Translations under genes and position numbers: made by a program
Notes under the pieces: generated by a model
Databases searched by the model: none
Seen by the model: the letters and a program-made list of their open reading frames with translations, nothing else
What the model was told of the DNA's origin: nothing
Shown: positions 24,854-39,140 of the stretch, piece after piece
How positions within the stretch are numbered: position 1 is the stretch's first letter
Layout of the letters: each line of letters starts with the position of its first letter
Origin: Sipunculus nudus
Lineage: Eukaryota > Annelida > Sipuncula > Golfingiida > Sipunculidae
Assembly: GCA_026874595.1 (NCBI GenBank)
Contig: CM049311.1
Location: forward strand, 41,233,676 to 41,297,675
Length of the DNA stretch: 64,000 nt
Direction: 5' to 3'

Positions 24854-25644
24854 AAATTTTTAAGGTGAGAAAGCATGTCTGCAGACAATTTGAGCAAATT
24901 TTTTATTTTTCGGTGACGGCATGACCTTCAAAAATTTATTTCACTGATGGTCTGTTGACTTATGAAGTGCTACATAGATTTTCAGAGTTTATCACATTAC
25001 AATGATTACAAAAGTATTAATAAACCTTGTTATATCCAAAGAAGATGTCTTTAAGATGTAAAAGCCAATGGCCTGTTGGCTTGCCAGAAAGCCAATTATT
25101 TCTATTAGCTCAAGTGCTGAGATGCTCAGTAAGAGTCTCATCGAGAGTTAATCAAATGTGAGTGCACTGCTGACAAGGTAAAACTAGAACATCACCCAAA
25201 GCTGACCAGCAGGTACAGGTGGTAACAGTAACATGGATGTATATCTGTACAAATAACTCTAGTTCAAGTCATAAACCTGAATGATAGAAACAACAGGAGA
25301 ATGTTGTACCTTTAGAAGTTTTGTAACAGAAGTGATATAAATTTGTATGATGATAAACACTTTGTATAGGGTATTAACTTTAAAACAAGAACTCTTAAGC
25401 ATAACTTGAAGGTTCAAAGGACCTATCTTTGAACTTGTACAAGATTATGTTTCTATATATCTACAACATGAAGTGAAGTGTCTATGTTTAATTTTATTTA
25501 GATATCCCATACAAAAGGGAAAAACTGAAAAAGGCTGTAAAAACAAGGGACCCATGGGTCATGGCGCTCAGCTGATTGTGACAGATGCATTTATGCATCA
25601 CCATAGATTTTCTTAAGTTGCAATAAAAATACTATCCTCAGTGC
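24854..25644 (+). repeat. 0.79 kb duplicated segment, second copy
   Basis: Direct repeat of 22042-22829 at an offset of about 2813 bp; the 2.6 kb-family start motif recurs at 25544. Confidence 0.93.
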
Positions 25645-26326
25645 TCAGGAACAAGGGCTCAATGACTGGGGGGGGGGGGGGGGGGGGAAGAGTTACAACA
25701 CCTTTGGATATAAATTCAGAATACGGAATAAAATTCAATGGTGCTTACAGGGACTGGAGGGAGTTACAGCACCTCTGCATATATGTAAAGGATAAAATTT
25801 AATTTAAATGAAATTATTTTTAAATATTTAAAAACAGGCAGAGAGATGGAAAACAAAGCAAATAACTTTAATTTCCATTCTACTGAGACAGGAAATTAAT
25901 GAATAAATATTTGCATTAGATCCTATTTTTTCTTTTGTTAAGTCATTTTTTTTAAGTTTATAAATTTAACTATATATTTACAGTATATCATATATATCTG
26001 AATATTTAAATTGATTCACAAATCTAAATAGCATCAACATTTATACTTAATTCAGTCGGGTAACATCACATTATGCACACAGATATATTTCTTTTATTTT
26101 ATAAAAAATATATTTTTATTAATTTGCAAAGCAATAAATATATGAAAATAACACTCCAGAATTCACAACTTTAAATTGCACCTTTATTTATCCATATGTT
26201 TCATATATTATCAAACTATTCTTACTGATGGGTTAAATTATATTTTGTTTAATTATTTAAAAGGAAATAATTTTTTCTTAAAATGCTACATCAGAACAAC
26301 GTGGCATCTCTTGGATTACTTCTCTT
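25645..26326 (+). repeat. AT-rich HINE-related module with a poly(G) tract
   Basis: A run of 20 G at 25668-25687 precedes GAGTTACAACACCTTTG. The rest matches the module at 1-540, 28960-29440 and 35760-36200. Confidence 0.65.
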
Positions 26327-27610
26327 GGGCTGACCAGGCTTAGTTGAGAAAGGCAGTTGCCCTGAGTGAACTGTGACAAATTGCTGACTCAAGCTACTGC
26401 ACTGAGTGAACTCTTGACCTGCACCTGGCAAGACTTGAGTGAACATTTGACCTGTACCTGGCTACACTTAGTGAACTCTTGACCTGTTGCATAATCTGAC
26501 AAAGTTGGCAGTCTGCAAAAGCTATAAATAGATCAAGGCTGAACTTTGGTGCAAAATCTGATGCAGTGGGCAGTCTGCCAAAGCTATAAATAGAATCCAG
26601 CTACTGCACTGAGTGAGCTCTTGACTTATACCTGGCTGCACCAAGTGAACTCTTGACCTATTGCCCTAATCTGATACAGTTGCCAGACTGCCAAAGCTAT
26701 AAATCGATCCAGGCTGTTCTTTGGCCTGTTGTAAAATCTGAAACAGTTGTCAGTATGCCAAGCTATTTAACCTGAAATCTAGTGGCATGATGTTATAGAT
26801 GTTTATAAACTGGTGCCAGGCTAGATGTAACTGCTTCACACAGCTAACATATACGGTAAAATGACTCAATTTAATCTCCATAATTCAGCCAAAAAAGAAA
26901 ATTATTATAAGAATAATTGTGGGGATTATTCTTGTAAAATATTACACAAATTGGCTTTAGTGGCATCAGTCAAAAATATTTTGCAGTTTTATCACTCATG
27001 TAGGATGATACAGCAAAATTGCTAAGTTCAGCTTCCCTTAACTCTGCAAAAAAGCACTGAACCAACATTTTGAACAAACTTAATTATCTACATCTGAGGA
27101 TAATCAATGTGTGATATTTAAGAATTTGTCCCAATGGTTTTTGAGAAGAAGATTTTTGTAGCCATTGAGCTCCAACGGGATATTATGGCATATGACTAAA
27201 TTTAGCTTCCCATAGCTCAGCCAAACGTCACTAAACAGAGACCATTTGATCAAACTTCAGAGAGCACCAGCCTAGGATCATTTCTGTGTGATATTAAACA
27301 ATTTGGCCACATGGATTCAGAGAAGAAGTTTTTTGTAGCCCTCAGTATGATACAGGCACTGATGACCCCTGTACAAAAAAGGCTGGTGCCGGTGGCGCCA
27401 CCAATAATTTCAGATATAACTCATATTACCATTTGGTGTTGATAGCTCCAGCCATTTCTGAGACTGAAATTTTTGTATACTTTTTTTGACAGATTACTAA
27501 GTTCAACTTCCTGTAACTCAGCCAAAAATCACTGAACTGGAACAATTCGAACAAACTTGAGTGAGATGGTATAAAAGATTAATCTGTGAAATATTAAACA
27601 ATTTGGCAGA
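26327..27610. repeat. Dispersed repeat K, copy 1, with internal subrepeats
   Basis: The start GGCTGACCAGGCTTAG is shared with 31675. Subrepeats carry CTCTTGACCTGTTGC and GCCAAAGCTATAAATAGATC. From about 26860, further subrepeats carry CTAAGTTCAGCTTCCC-like blocks (27030, 27197, 27497). A GGTGGCGCCACC palindrome is at 27391-27402. Confidence 0.65.
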
Positions 27611-28622
27611 AACTCATGAAACACTCCATGATCAATATCCATGCAAAGAATCAAGGTGATCAATGCATTAGTTGTTTAGATATTTGAGCTTTTGTATCAA
27701 ATTTTTCATTATTCTGGGGGGTACTTCGGAGCCCCATAGCTTGAAGAATTATGGTAAAGAGAGACCTAATTCCAGGTTTTCAGGAAGACTTTTCGCGGAC
27801 ACCTCTGGATGTAAAGTGAGAAGATTCCAGGTCCAGCGGTTACGATTTGTGCCCTGTTAACAGATGACGGCATCTTTTGAGGTCTCAAAAATAGATAAAA
27901 AATCGTTAAAAAATCGAAAAAATACAGGTGGCGCCACCAGTCTGCAGAAACTGATAAAACACTCCATGGTCAATATCCATGCAAAGAATCAAGGTGATCA
28001 ATGCACAGGTTGTTCAGATATTTGAGCTTTTGTATCAAATTTTTCATTATTCTGGGGGGTACTTCGGAGCCCCATAGTTTGAAGAATTATGGTAAAGAGA
28101 GACCTAATTCCAGGTTTCCAGGAAGACTTTCCGCGGACCTCTCTGGATGTAAAGTGAGAAGATTCCAGGTCCAGCAGTTACGATTTGTGCCCTGTTAACA
28201 GATGACAGCATCTTTTGAGGTCTCAAAAATAGAGATAAAAAATCGTAAAAAAATCGAAAAAATACAGGTGGCACCACCAGTCTGCAGAAACTGATGAAAC
28301 ACTCCATGGTCAATATCCATGCAAAGAATCAAGGTGATCAATGCACAGGTTGTTCAGATATTTGAGCTTTTGTATCAAATTTTTCATTATTCTGGGGGGT
28401 ACTTCGGAGCCCCATAGTTTGAAGAATATGGGTAACAGAGACCTAATTCCATGTTTCCAAGGAGATTTTTCTTGGACCTCCCTGGATGTAAAGTTAGAAG
28501 ATTCCAGGTCCAGTGGTTAGGATTTGTGCCTTGTTAACGGACAGACAGCTGGATGGCCGGACAGACGACAGACAAAAAGTGATTGCTATTGCTCAGATGA
28601 CTTACAGTCAGATGAGCTAAAA
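27611..28622 (+). mobile_element. HINE-like element with three ~339 bp units
   Basis: The block CAATATCCATGCAAAGAATC recurs at 27633, 27971 and 28311. Each unit runs through GTTACGATTTGTGCC and, in the first two, AATACAGGTGGCGCCACCAG or the CACC variant. The last ends with an ACGG-like tract near 28540-28570 and the hairpin TGACTTACAGTCAGATGAGC then TAAAAA. Unit parts match 5126-5519. Confidence 0.8.
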
Positions 28623-28639
28623 ATTTCACAATTAATATA

Positions 28640-28805
28640 CAGTGAAACCTCGTTGTGTCGAAATCAAAGTGACTCTCAGAAAACTTCGATACATCTGAGG
28701 TTTGACACAAGTGGGTTTTATTTGGTAATAATTTAGCCAGAATTGTCTGGAATGTCAAGTCTGTAACTTCGACATAAGCAAGTTCGACACAACTAGGTTT
28801 CACTG
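28640..28805. mobile_element. 166 bp MITE, pogo/Tigger-like termini, TA target
   Basis: Terminal inverted repeats of 23 bp start CAGTGAAACCTCGTTGTGTC and match at 22 of 23 positions. TA flanks both ends. CAGT-starting termini with TA duplication suggest the Tc1/mariner superfamily, pogo branch. It has no coding capacity. Confidence 0.88.
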
Positions 28806-29945
28806 TATATTTAACGATAACCGAGGGATGATGGATAGACAGAGCTGATCACTTTATGTTCCATTATCCTGTGGCAAGAATATGTTTCAATTAGATCTTA
28901 ATTTTTACTTATCCAATTATTTTTTAAATTAAATAAATTTTACACATTTACCACAAAAAAGTAATGTCCCAGTGCACAGGTGCAAAGGAATCACTGGCAG
29001 CACTTGGGGAAAGGGGTGATTAACAACACTTCTGCATATACATACAGGGCAAAAAAAGCCTGATCTCAAATTCTGCTGAGGCAGGAAAATAATGAACAAA
29101 TGTTTGTATTAAATCCTCATTTTTTTATCACATCAATTTTTATATTTTAAGTTTATATTTCTATACATTTCCAATATAACATAATAAAAGTTTATTCATA
29201 ATTCTAAATTGCATCATCATAAACCTCAATCTTGTCAGATAACACCACATCATGCATACACAAATGTATATTTATTTGTTACCACAAAAATATATCTTTT
29301 AAATTTGCAAAACAATAAATATGTAAAAATAATACTTGATTCAGATTTCACAATTTTAATTTGTGCTTTTATTTATCCATGATTTGCTTCATATTTTATA
29401 AATCTATGCATACTGATGGGTTTAATTAGTATTAGATGGGGGGAATGATATGAGAATAACTGTACACCTGTCACAGCAGGGGATCTCCCCTAGTGACTGT
29501 AACAAATATTCCAGTGACCAGGAGTGGGCTGCCTGCATCTGGGCAAAGCAACTGACTACAATAGGGCCTCAAGAAAAAATTGAAAAACTAGCCTGATTTT
29601 AAGGCTTTTATTTTCAAATTTCAGATCTAAACAAATTAATATTTACATTTACATGCTGTGAAATTTAAATACACAGTACTCACAGGGAAAAAATGGTCAA
29701 AGTCGGACAAAATTTAAGCTACTGATTTTATTTTTATGCTAATATGTCCGAGTAACCCAGTTTTCAGTATGGTAGGAGATTTTGGGAACATCTAACAGTG
29801 TGCTGAAGTTGGGATTCATATGTCTAATGGTTTCAAAACATGCCAGTCTAACGGCAGGATGGACGGACAGACAGACGGAGAAATGACAGACAATGGACCA
29901 TGACTAATACTCAGATGACTATAAGTCATCTGAGCTAAAAATTCA
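28806..29945 (+). mobile_element. Old HINE-like element (AT-rich module plus 3' segment)
   Basis: It contains the G-rich GGGGAAAGGGGTG site near 29010, the AT module, the AAATTTAAGCTACTGATTTT block, a GGACGGACAGACAGACGG tract near 29860 and the terminal hairpin ending GAGCTAAAAA near 29940. Same organisation as 1-1127. Confidence 0.6.
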
Positions 29946-30894
<949 letters not shown>

Positions 30895-31385
30895 CTACAA
30901 GGACAGAAAATGGAAAGAAATCAAAGCTCATAGGTAGTATAAGTACAGTTCCTCAAACACTTCTATAATAAAATATCAAACAAGGCACCCGTCTGTCAAG
31001 ATGCTCAGCTGAATTTTGGAAAGTTTTACCAAATGCAATATATACTTATTTCTTTTGTTTTTATAAATATATTAGCATTTGATATGGCCCTGCTAAAATG
31101 AAACCATGTAAATTATAGAATAATGGTTATGAACCCAAGTATAAAAATAAACATTATCAATTAACTGAAATACAAGGCCTACAGGCCTAATGCGAAACTG
31201 TGCATGGGGATTTACACCAGATATAATGCTTCAATACTGGACCATTACTTTCCATGTATATGAACAATGCAAGTACTAAACATTTTGAATACGAAACAAT
31301 TACACAAACATCACTGCTGAAATTCTGGCATGGGTGCATACAGCACAAGCTATCAGAGATATAAACATATGCCCAATTTCAAAAT
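30895..31385. other. Intron sequence, little recognisable
   Basis: It holds the TEAD acceptor's pyrimidine tract, and a degraded family start (CAAGGCACCCGTCTG ... GCTCAGCTGAA) near 30981-31015. Confidence 0.4.
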
Positions 31386-31640
31386 GATATATCAAACCCC
31401 TCATGAGAAATAAGCAGGGACACACACTGTGCAAAAATTATTGTAGGTGGCACCACCAGTCTTGTATACGATAAAGCAATTCGATATGTATAAAAATGCC
31501 CAATTTCAGGCTGATATATCAAATTCCTCTGTAGAAATAAGTAGGCGCATACACTGTGCAAAAGTCATTTTAGGTGGCGACACCTGTCTTGTGAACGAGA
31601 AAGCCATCAAAGACACATAGACAGGTCAAAATATCAGGCC
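31386..31640. repeat. ~125 bp tandem repeat, two copies
   Basis: The TGATATATCAAA block recurs at 125 bp spacing, each with CACTGTGCAAAA and a GGTGGCxxCACC-type palindrome. It resembles the 63083-64000 array. Confidence 0.7.
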
Positions 31641-31672
31641 AATACATCCCACTTATCTTGAGTCTGATGCAC

Positions 31673-32725
31673 CGGGCTGACCAGGCTTAGGTGAGAAAGG
31701 CAGTTGCCCTGAGTGAACTGTGACAAATTGCTGCCTCAGGCTACTGCACTGTCTCTTGACCTGCACCTGGCAAGACTGAGTGAACTTTTGACCTGTAACT
31801 GGCTTCACTGAGTTAACTCAGTGACCTGTTGCATAATCTGACACAGTTGGCAGTCTGCCAAAGCTATAAATAAAATGCAGCTACTGCATTGAGTGAGCTC
31901 CTGACCTATACCTGGCTGCACTGATTGAAATCTTGACCTGTTGCCTAATCTGATACAGTTGGCAGTCTGCCAAAGCTATAAATAGATCAAGACTGACCTT
32001 TGACCTGTTGCCAAATCTGAAATAGTACCCACATTATTGCATAAGCTCACAGAAAGGCTCCACATGCAGCCCTGAGGGGCATGACACCCATGAGGGGATC
32101 ACATGATACTTATGAAGTGATCACATGCTACCCATGAGGTGATCACATGGTGCCCATGAGGTGTTCACATGACACCAATGTGGTGATCACATGCCTTGTG
32201 CTTGGCTGTACTGATTGAACTCTTGACCTATATCTGGCTGCACTGAATAAACTCTTGATCTCTTGAACTCTTGTTGCAAAATCTTAGACAGTTGGCAGAT
32301 TTTCAACCTATTTAAAGACAGAGACACAATCTTGGCCTGTTGGTAAATCTGTTTACACATACTGAAAGACTTTGGCTAAAATGCTTCATTTTTCAAGCTG
32401 AAAAATTCATAATTTTTTTATCAAAATATCTAGAATCAGAGTCATGTGACCAACATTTGCACAATACTTGGTAATGCTAGCTTTTGTCATTTCCGAGATT
32501 ACTCTGTCAGTATGCTTACTTGGCCAAATGACTAAGTTCAAATTCGTGTAACTCCGCTAAAATTCATCAAATGCAAACCATTTGATCTGTCTTGAGAAGG
32601 CTTGCCTGTGGGATCATTTCTGTAAAATATTGAACAATTTGGCTGGAAGATTTACAAGAAGAAGACTTTTAAAGGTTTTTCAGCCTTTTCCCTATAAAAT
32701 CAAAGTAAATGCAGATAACAAATTG
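31673..32725. repeat. Dispersed repeat K, copy 2
   Basis: Matches 26327 onward (GGCTGACCAGGCTTAG, CTCTTGACCTGTTGC, GCCAAAGCTATAAATAGATC). From 32390 it continues with CTAAGTTCAAATTCGTGTAA-type subrepeats also seen at 27497. Confidence 0.7.
32064..32190. repeat. ~27 bp tandem repeat inside repeat K
   Basis: About five units of CCCATGAGGTGATCACATGN. The TGATCA palindrome recurs in most. Not present in copy 1. Confidence 0.8.
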
Positions 32726-35245
32726 TTTAGCTTATGTATGATTTTGATAGTGTCTTTGGAGACAGGGAAGAGGATTGATTTCATTTGTTTTATTAACAAA
32801 TGGAGTACTATTGTCACACAGATTTTGACTTGGCCATATAACTTATTTAAGCAGAACATATAATATAAGAGTTTAACTATTTATTAAAAAAAATTACAAA
32901 TATTGTCCCAAATATAATTTTTATAAAAAATAATAAGAGAATCATATGATTTTTTTAAATGAAATATAACTGATATGATTATTAAAATAATATTAAAGAA
33001 TATATTCATGAATGCATTCATGAATACATTTTGAAAGTATTTGCACGAGTATTCATATACTTTCATTTTTACCTAAATTCCTATTCTTTATGCAAGAAAT
33101 TTTATAATGGAGTACATAATCATATTCGTATTTAAATACAATTACAAAGTATTTGCACCATGTCTGGTATTTATTCAGTTTCACCAACCAATGATGTTGA
33201 GAATCCAGAATATACAAAATTCACACATTTAATAATGATCATAAGTCATAAATTTTATGGCTTTTATTTATATTAAAAAATAACTGTAAAAAAATTCATT
33301 TTGGACTAATTTCACATCAATGTACACACTAGACATAGTAGGAATCTAGATTAATATTATCAACTGCATCTTTGTCTATCATTAATTTCCTTCATATGAT
33401 CCCTAATGATTAATAATGAATAATATGATTTACTTCTTTATCATTAAAATTGAACTGAAAAATGCCATAGGTGACTGCATGGTGTTATTTGGAATATGTG
33501 ACATTTTACCCATCGATACAAGATTCTTATATCATCAGTAACTGCAAGTTAATTTCCTGTTATTATAAACTAACAAATTCCTTTTCTATTTTTCTTTAAT
33601 TTGTTATTAAAAACCAATAAAAATTTATTAATTTATTGTTTATTGTTATGTTGTTGGTTAAAACTACTAGATGAGTTGGGTTGGACACCTTGATCAACTG
33701 TGGCTGGCCATAAGCTGCCTGGATGCCTCGCCTCAAGCGTGCATAATTTGATGAAAGGTCAACAAGGTCAACATACAGGTGACTCAAGAGGGGCTGGAGA
33801 GAGCCAAAGTCTGACAGGGTCTCATAAAAAACATTAATAAAAGCTACAATTTTTGGCCAATTTCTTTCAGCTTTCTACACTAAAAAGCTGAACTCCTAAT
33901 GTGTGCATGATATGAAAATTATATCAACAGTGCTCACAGGACACAAACGTGCCATGGTCACGGTTGGGCAAAATTTAAGGTACTAATTTTATATTTATAC
34001 TAATAACTTATAAAATTTGAAAAATTCAGAACTAATTTTGGGTATTCAATTGAATCTTGATTAAAAAATGTTACATCCCTGACAAAAAAATCTCTAGCTT
34101 CAGCAATGCCCTTGTTAAGGGAGTAAATATATTTCTTGATTTTTTACAAAGTGCATTATGTTTGGGCCCATAACTTAAAACAATTACGCAATACTGACAT
34201 CATTCTGGCATGTGCATAGAGAATGAAAAATATGTATATTATTTATGATTAAAGTCAGATCAGTGGTTTTGATATTAGGCAGTCTTGAAGTGTAACAATG
34301 GGTTTTTAATGGAAAATGAAGTTTTTCATTAATATCTCGAAGGTATTAAGTCCTAGTGACCAAATTCTTGGCATGGTAGGGGATTTTGGAGACATCTAAC
34401 TGTATGCCGAATTTAAGGAACTAAGAGCTGAAGCTGGGGAGCTGAGCTCTTGCAAACTGCATAACACTAGCTTAATGTAAACAATATGTTACATGGTGCT
34501 TGAAAACTTATTAAAATCTACAGTTTTTGATCAACTGGTTTCAAATTTTTGGTGTTAACAGTTGAAATGCTAACAAAAACATGCTGTGAAAATTAAATCC
34601 ACAGTACTTACAGGAAAAAAACGTGCCATGGTCAAAGTTGGGCTAAATTTAAGGTACCAATTTTTTATTTTTATTAATATTTTAGAAAATTTAAAAGATT
34701 TTCATCTAATTTTGGGTATACAATTTAATTTTGATTAATTAAAGTTATATTACTGGAAAAAAGGTCAATAGCTTTAACATTTTTTGTGTTAAGTGATCAA
34801 ATATCTTTCCTGATTTTTTACAAAATGCATAATGTTTGGGCCCAGAACTTTTTTAAATTAAATAATACAGACATAATTTCTTGCATGTACATAGGAACTA
34901 TATAGAGGAATATTTATGGTAAATATGAGGAAAAACAGATGAGTGGTTTTGATATTAGGCAGTCCTGAAGTGTGAAAATAGGTTTTTAATAAAAAATTGA
35001 GGTTTTTCCTTAATTTCTCAAAGGAACGAAGTTGCAAAGACCCAGTTTTCGGCTTGGTAGGAGATCTTGGGGACATCTAACATTATGCCGAATTTTGGAT
35101 TCCTAGGTCTTACGGTTTCAAAACGTGCCACATCTACGGACGGACGGACGGACGGACGGACGGACGGACGGACGGACGGACAGACGGACGGACGACGGAC
35201 AATGGACCACGACTATAGCTCAGATGACTTATAGTCAGCTGAGCT
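32726..35245 (+). mobile_element. 2.6 kb element, copy B (5'-truncated)
   Basis: It joins the family about 130 bp inside its start (TTTAGCTTATGTATGATTTT) and runs to the terminal hairpin at 35245. The ACGG microsatellite is expanded at about 35137-35200. No coding capacity. Confidence 0.8.
35137..35200. repeat. (ACGG)n microsatellite
   Basis: About 12 uninterrupted GACG units, then a few imperfect ones, immediately before the copy B terminal hairpin. Confidence 0.95.
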
Positions 35246-36203
35246 AAAAACAAGCTGGTTCCCACAACATATGATATGTGACAGCTTATTGCATAAAATC
35301 TGGGGATGGTAGCTCCTGCTATTCCTGAGAAATTATTGGTTAATGTACAGATGACCAATGACCCCAGTACAAAACAAGGGTCCCATGGGTCACTGTGCTC
35401 AGCTGAAGTTGACCTTGAAGGTAAAAATCTAAAATAATATCAAATGGAGATAAAGTGTAAGAGAAAGAGGTAATATAGGCCATGGTTGGTTTATATGATT
35501 GGTTTGTATTGATGAGCAAGAAATTAATGCAAATAATATTTTGTGACCTGACCATGTGTTTCCTAATGTTGAAACTGAAGCATGTGAGCAGTTAGTGAAC
35601 AAATGATATGTACTATTACCATGATTAACTGTTGACATTTCAGTAGTTTACACATTTGTTCAATGGAATCTATTTTTTTGTATAATATATATTATTAAAT
35701 ATATATGTTTTTTTTATATTTTATAAAATGTATACAGTTGAAATAGAAGTATTAAAAACATATATACAGGACAAACAAAGCCTGATCTCAAATTCTGCTG
35801 AGGCAGGAAAATATGAACAAATGTTTGTATTAGATCCTCATTTTTTTATCACATCAATTTTTTTATTATAAGTTTATACTTCCATTCATTTCCAATATAA
35901 CATATATATCTGAATATAAAAGTTGATTCATAATTCTCAATTGCATCATCATCAATCTCAGTCTTGTCAGATAACACCACATCATGCATACAAATGTTTA
36001 TTTATTTTTTCCCACAAAAATATATCTTTTAAATCTGCAAAACAATAAATATCTAAAAATAATACTTGATTTAGATTTCACAATTTTAAATTGTTTCTTT
36101 ATTTATCCATAATGTGCTTCATATTTTATAAATTTAAGCATAATGATGGGTTTAATTATATTATATTTGTTAAAATCATTTAAAAGAAAACTGATTTCTT
36201 AAA
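35246..36203 (+). repeat. Repeat M plus AT-rich HINE module
   Basis: A CAAGGGTCCCATGGGTC start at 35375 leads into a ~300 bp sequence shared with 59450-59760 (ATCAAATGGAGATAAAGTG block), then the AT-rich module from about 35760. Confidence 0.65.
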
Positions 36204-36535
36204 CAAGGGAACCATGGGTCACGGCGCTCAGCTGTTATATATGATGAAAAAATATTATTTAGAAATGAGGCCCATGCTTGTTTTGTGTGGTAATTGCTGT
36301 AAGCTGTATTATGAGTTGTCGGTGTTTAGCTTATGTATGATTTTAATGGTATCTTTGGAGACAGGGAAGAGGACTGATTTCATTTATTTTATTAACAAAT
36401 GGAGTGCTATTGTCACACAGATTTTGACTTGGCCATATAACTTATATGCAGAACATATAATATAAGAGTTTCACTATTTATTAAAAATAATTACAAATTG
36501 TCCCAAATATAATTTTTATTAAAAACAAGGGACCT

Positions 36536-39140
36536 ATGGGTCACAACGCTCAGCTGTTATATATGATAAAAAAATATTATTTAGAAATGAGGCACATGCT
36601 GGTTTTGTGTGGTAATAAATATAAGCTGTATTATGAATTGTTGTTGTTTAGCTTATGTATGATTTTGATAGTACCTTTGGAGACAGGGAAGAGGATTGAT
36701 TTCATTTATTTTATTAACAAATGGAGTACTACTGTCACACAGATTTTGACTTGGCCATATTACTTATAAGCAGAACATATAATATAAGAGTTTAACTATT
36801 TATTAAAAAAATTACAAATATTGTCCCAAATATAATTTTTATTAAAAATAATAAGAGAATCATATGATTTATAAAATGAAATATAACTGATATGATTATT
36901 AAAATAATATTAAAGAACATATTCATGAATGCATTCATGAATACATTTTGAAAGTATTTGCACGAGTATTCATATACTTTCATTTTTACCTGAATTCCCA
37001 TTCTTTATGCAAGAAATTTTATAATGGAGTACATAATCATATTCGTATTTAAATACAATTACAAAGTATTCGCACCATGTCTGGTATTTATTCAGTTTTC
37101 ACCAAACAATGATGTTGAGAATCCAGAATATACAAAATTCACACATTTAAATAATGATCATAAGTACCTGGTTTTATGGCTTTTATTTATATTAAAAAAT
37201 AACTGTAAAAAATTCATTTTGGACTAATTTCACATCAATGTACACACTAGATACAGTAGGAATCTACCGGTAGATTAATATTATCAACTGCATCTTTGTC
37301 TATCATTAATTTCCTTCATATAATCCTTAATGATTAGAAATGAAAAATATGATTTACTTCTTTATCATTAAAAATGAACTGAAAAATGCCATAGGTGACT
37401 GCATGGTGTTATTTGGAATATGTGACATTCTACCCATCGATACAAGATTCTTATATCATCAGTAACTGAAGTTAATTTCCTGTTATTATAAACTAACAAA
37501 TTCCTTTTCTATTTTTCTTTAATTTGTTATTAAAAACCAATAAAAATTTATTAATTTATTGTTTATTGTTATGTTGTTGGTTAAAACTACTAGATGAGTT
37601 GGGTTGAACACCTGGATCAACTGTGGCTGGCCATAAGCTGCCTGGATTCTCCCCTCAAGCGTGCATAATTTGATGAAAGGTCAACAAGGTCAACATACAG
37701 GTGACTCAAGAGGGGCTGGAGAGAGCCAAAGTCTGACAGGGTCTCATAAAAAACATTAATAAAAGCTACAATATTTGGCAAATTTCTTTCAGCTTTCTAA
37801 ACTAAAAAGCTGAAATCCTTATGTGTGCATGATATGAAAATTATATCAACAGTGCTCACGGGAAACATATGTGCCATGGTCACAGTTGGGCAAAATTTAA
37901 GGTACTAATTTTATATTCATACTAATAACTTATAAAATTTGAAAAATTCAGAACTAATTTTGGGTATTCAATTGAATCTTGATTAAATAATGTTACATCC
38001 CTGACAAAAAAGATCTCTAGCTTCAGCAATGCCCTTGTTAAGGGAGTAAATATATTTCTTGATTTTTTACAAAGTGCATTATGTTTGGGCCCATAACTTA
38101 AAAAAATACACAATACTGACATCATTTCTGGCATGTGCATAGTGAATGTATAGAAAAATATGTATATTATATATGATCAAAGTCAGATCAGTGGTTTTGA
38201 TATTAGGCAGTCTTAAAGTGTAACATTGGGTTTTTAATGGAAAAATGAAGTTTTTCATTGATATCTCGAAGGAATTAAGTCCTAGTGACCAAATTCTTGG
38301 CATGGTAGGGGATTTTGGAGAAATCTAACTGTATGCCAAATTTAAGGAACTTAGAGCTGAAGCTCGGGAGCTGAGCTCTAGCAAACTGCATAACACTAGC
38401 AATATGTGACATGGTGCTTGAAAACTTGAATAAAATCTACAGTTTTTGATCAACTGGTTTCAAATTTTTGGTGTTAACAGTTGAAATGCTGACAAAAACA
38501 TGCTGTGAAAATTAAATCCACAGCAGTTACAGCAAAAAAACGTGCCATGGTCAAAGTTGGGCAAAATTTAAGGTACCAATTTTTTATTTTTGCTAATATT
38601 TTTAAAAATTTAAAAGATTTTGATCTAATTTTGGGTATACAATTTAATTTTGATTAATAAAAGTAATATTACTGGAAAAAAAGTTCTTAGCTTAAACAAG
38701 TTTTGTGTTAAGTGATAAAATTTCTTTCCTGATTATTTACAAAATGCATAATGTTTGGGCCCATAACTTTTTTAAATTAAATAATACAGACCTAATTTCT
38801 GGCATGTACATAGGAATTATATAGAGGATTATTTATAGGAAATATGAAGAAAAACAGATGAGAGGTTTTGATATTATGCAGTCCTAAAGTGTGAAAATAG
38901 GTTTTTAATAAAATATTGAGGTTTTTCCTTAATTTCTCAAAGGAATGAAGTCGCAAAGACCCAGTTTTCGGCTTGGTAGGAGATCTTGGGGACATCTAAC
39001 ATTATGCTGAATTTTGGATTCCTAGGTCTTACGGTTTCAAAACGTGCCACATCTACGGACGGACGGACGGATGGACAGACGAACGGACGACGGACAATGG
39101 ACCACGACTATAGCTCAGATGACTTATATTCAGCTGAGCT
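36536..39140 (+). mobile_element. 2.6 kb element, nested copy 1 in P
   Basis: It starts CAAGGGACCTATGGGTCAC (young subtype with CCTATGGG) and ends TTCAGCTGAGCT; the ACGG tract lies near 39055-39090. Inserted in an oligo-A target with no clear duplication. Confidence 0.93.

Noticed and set aside
35134-35358. Open frames rich in SVRP repeats (also 42506-42817 and 39053-39298)
   Set aside because: Translations of the ACGG microsatellite in transposon copies.
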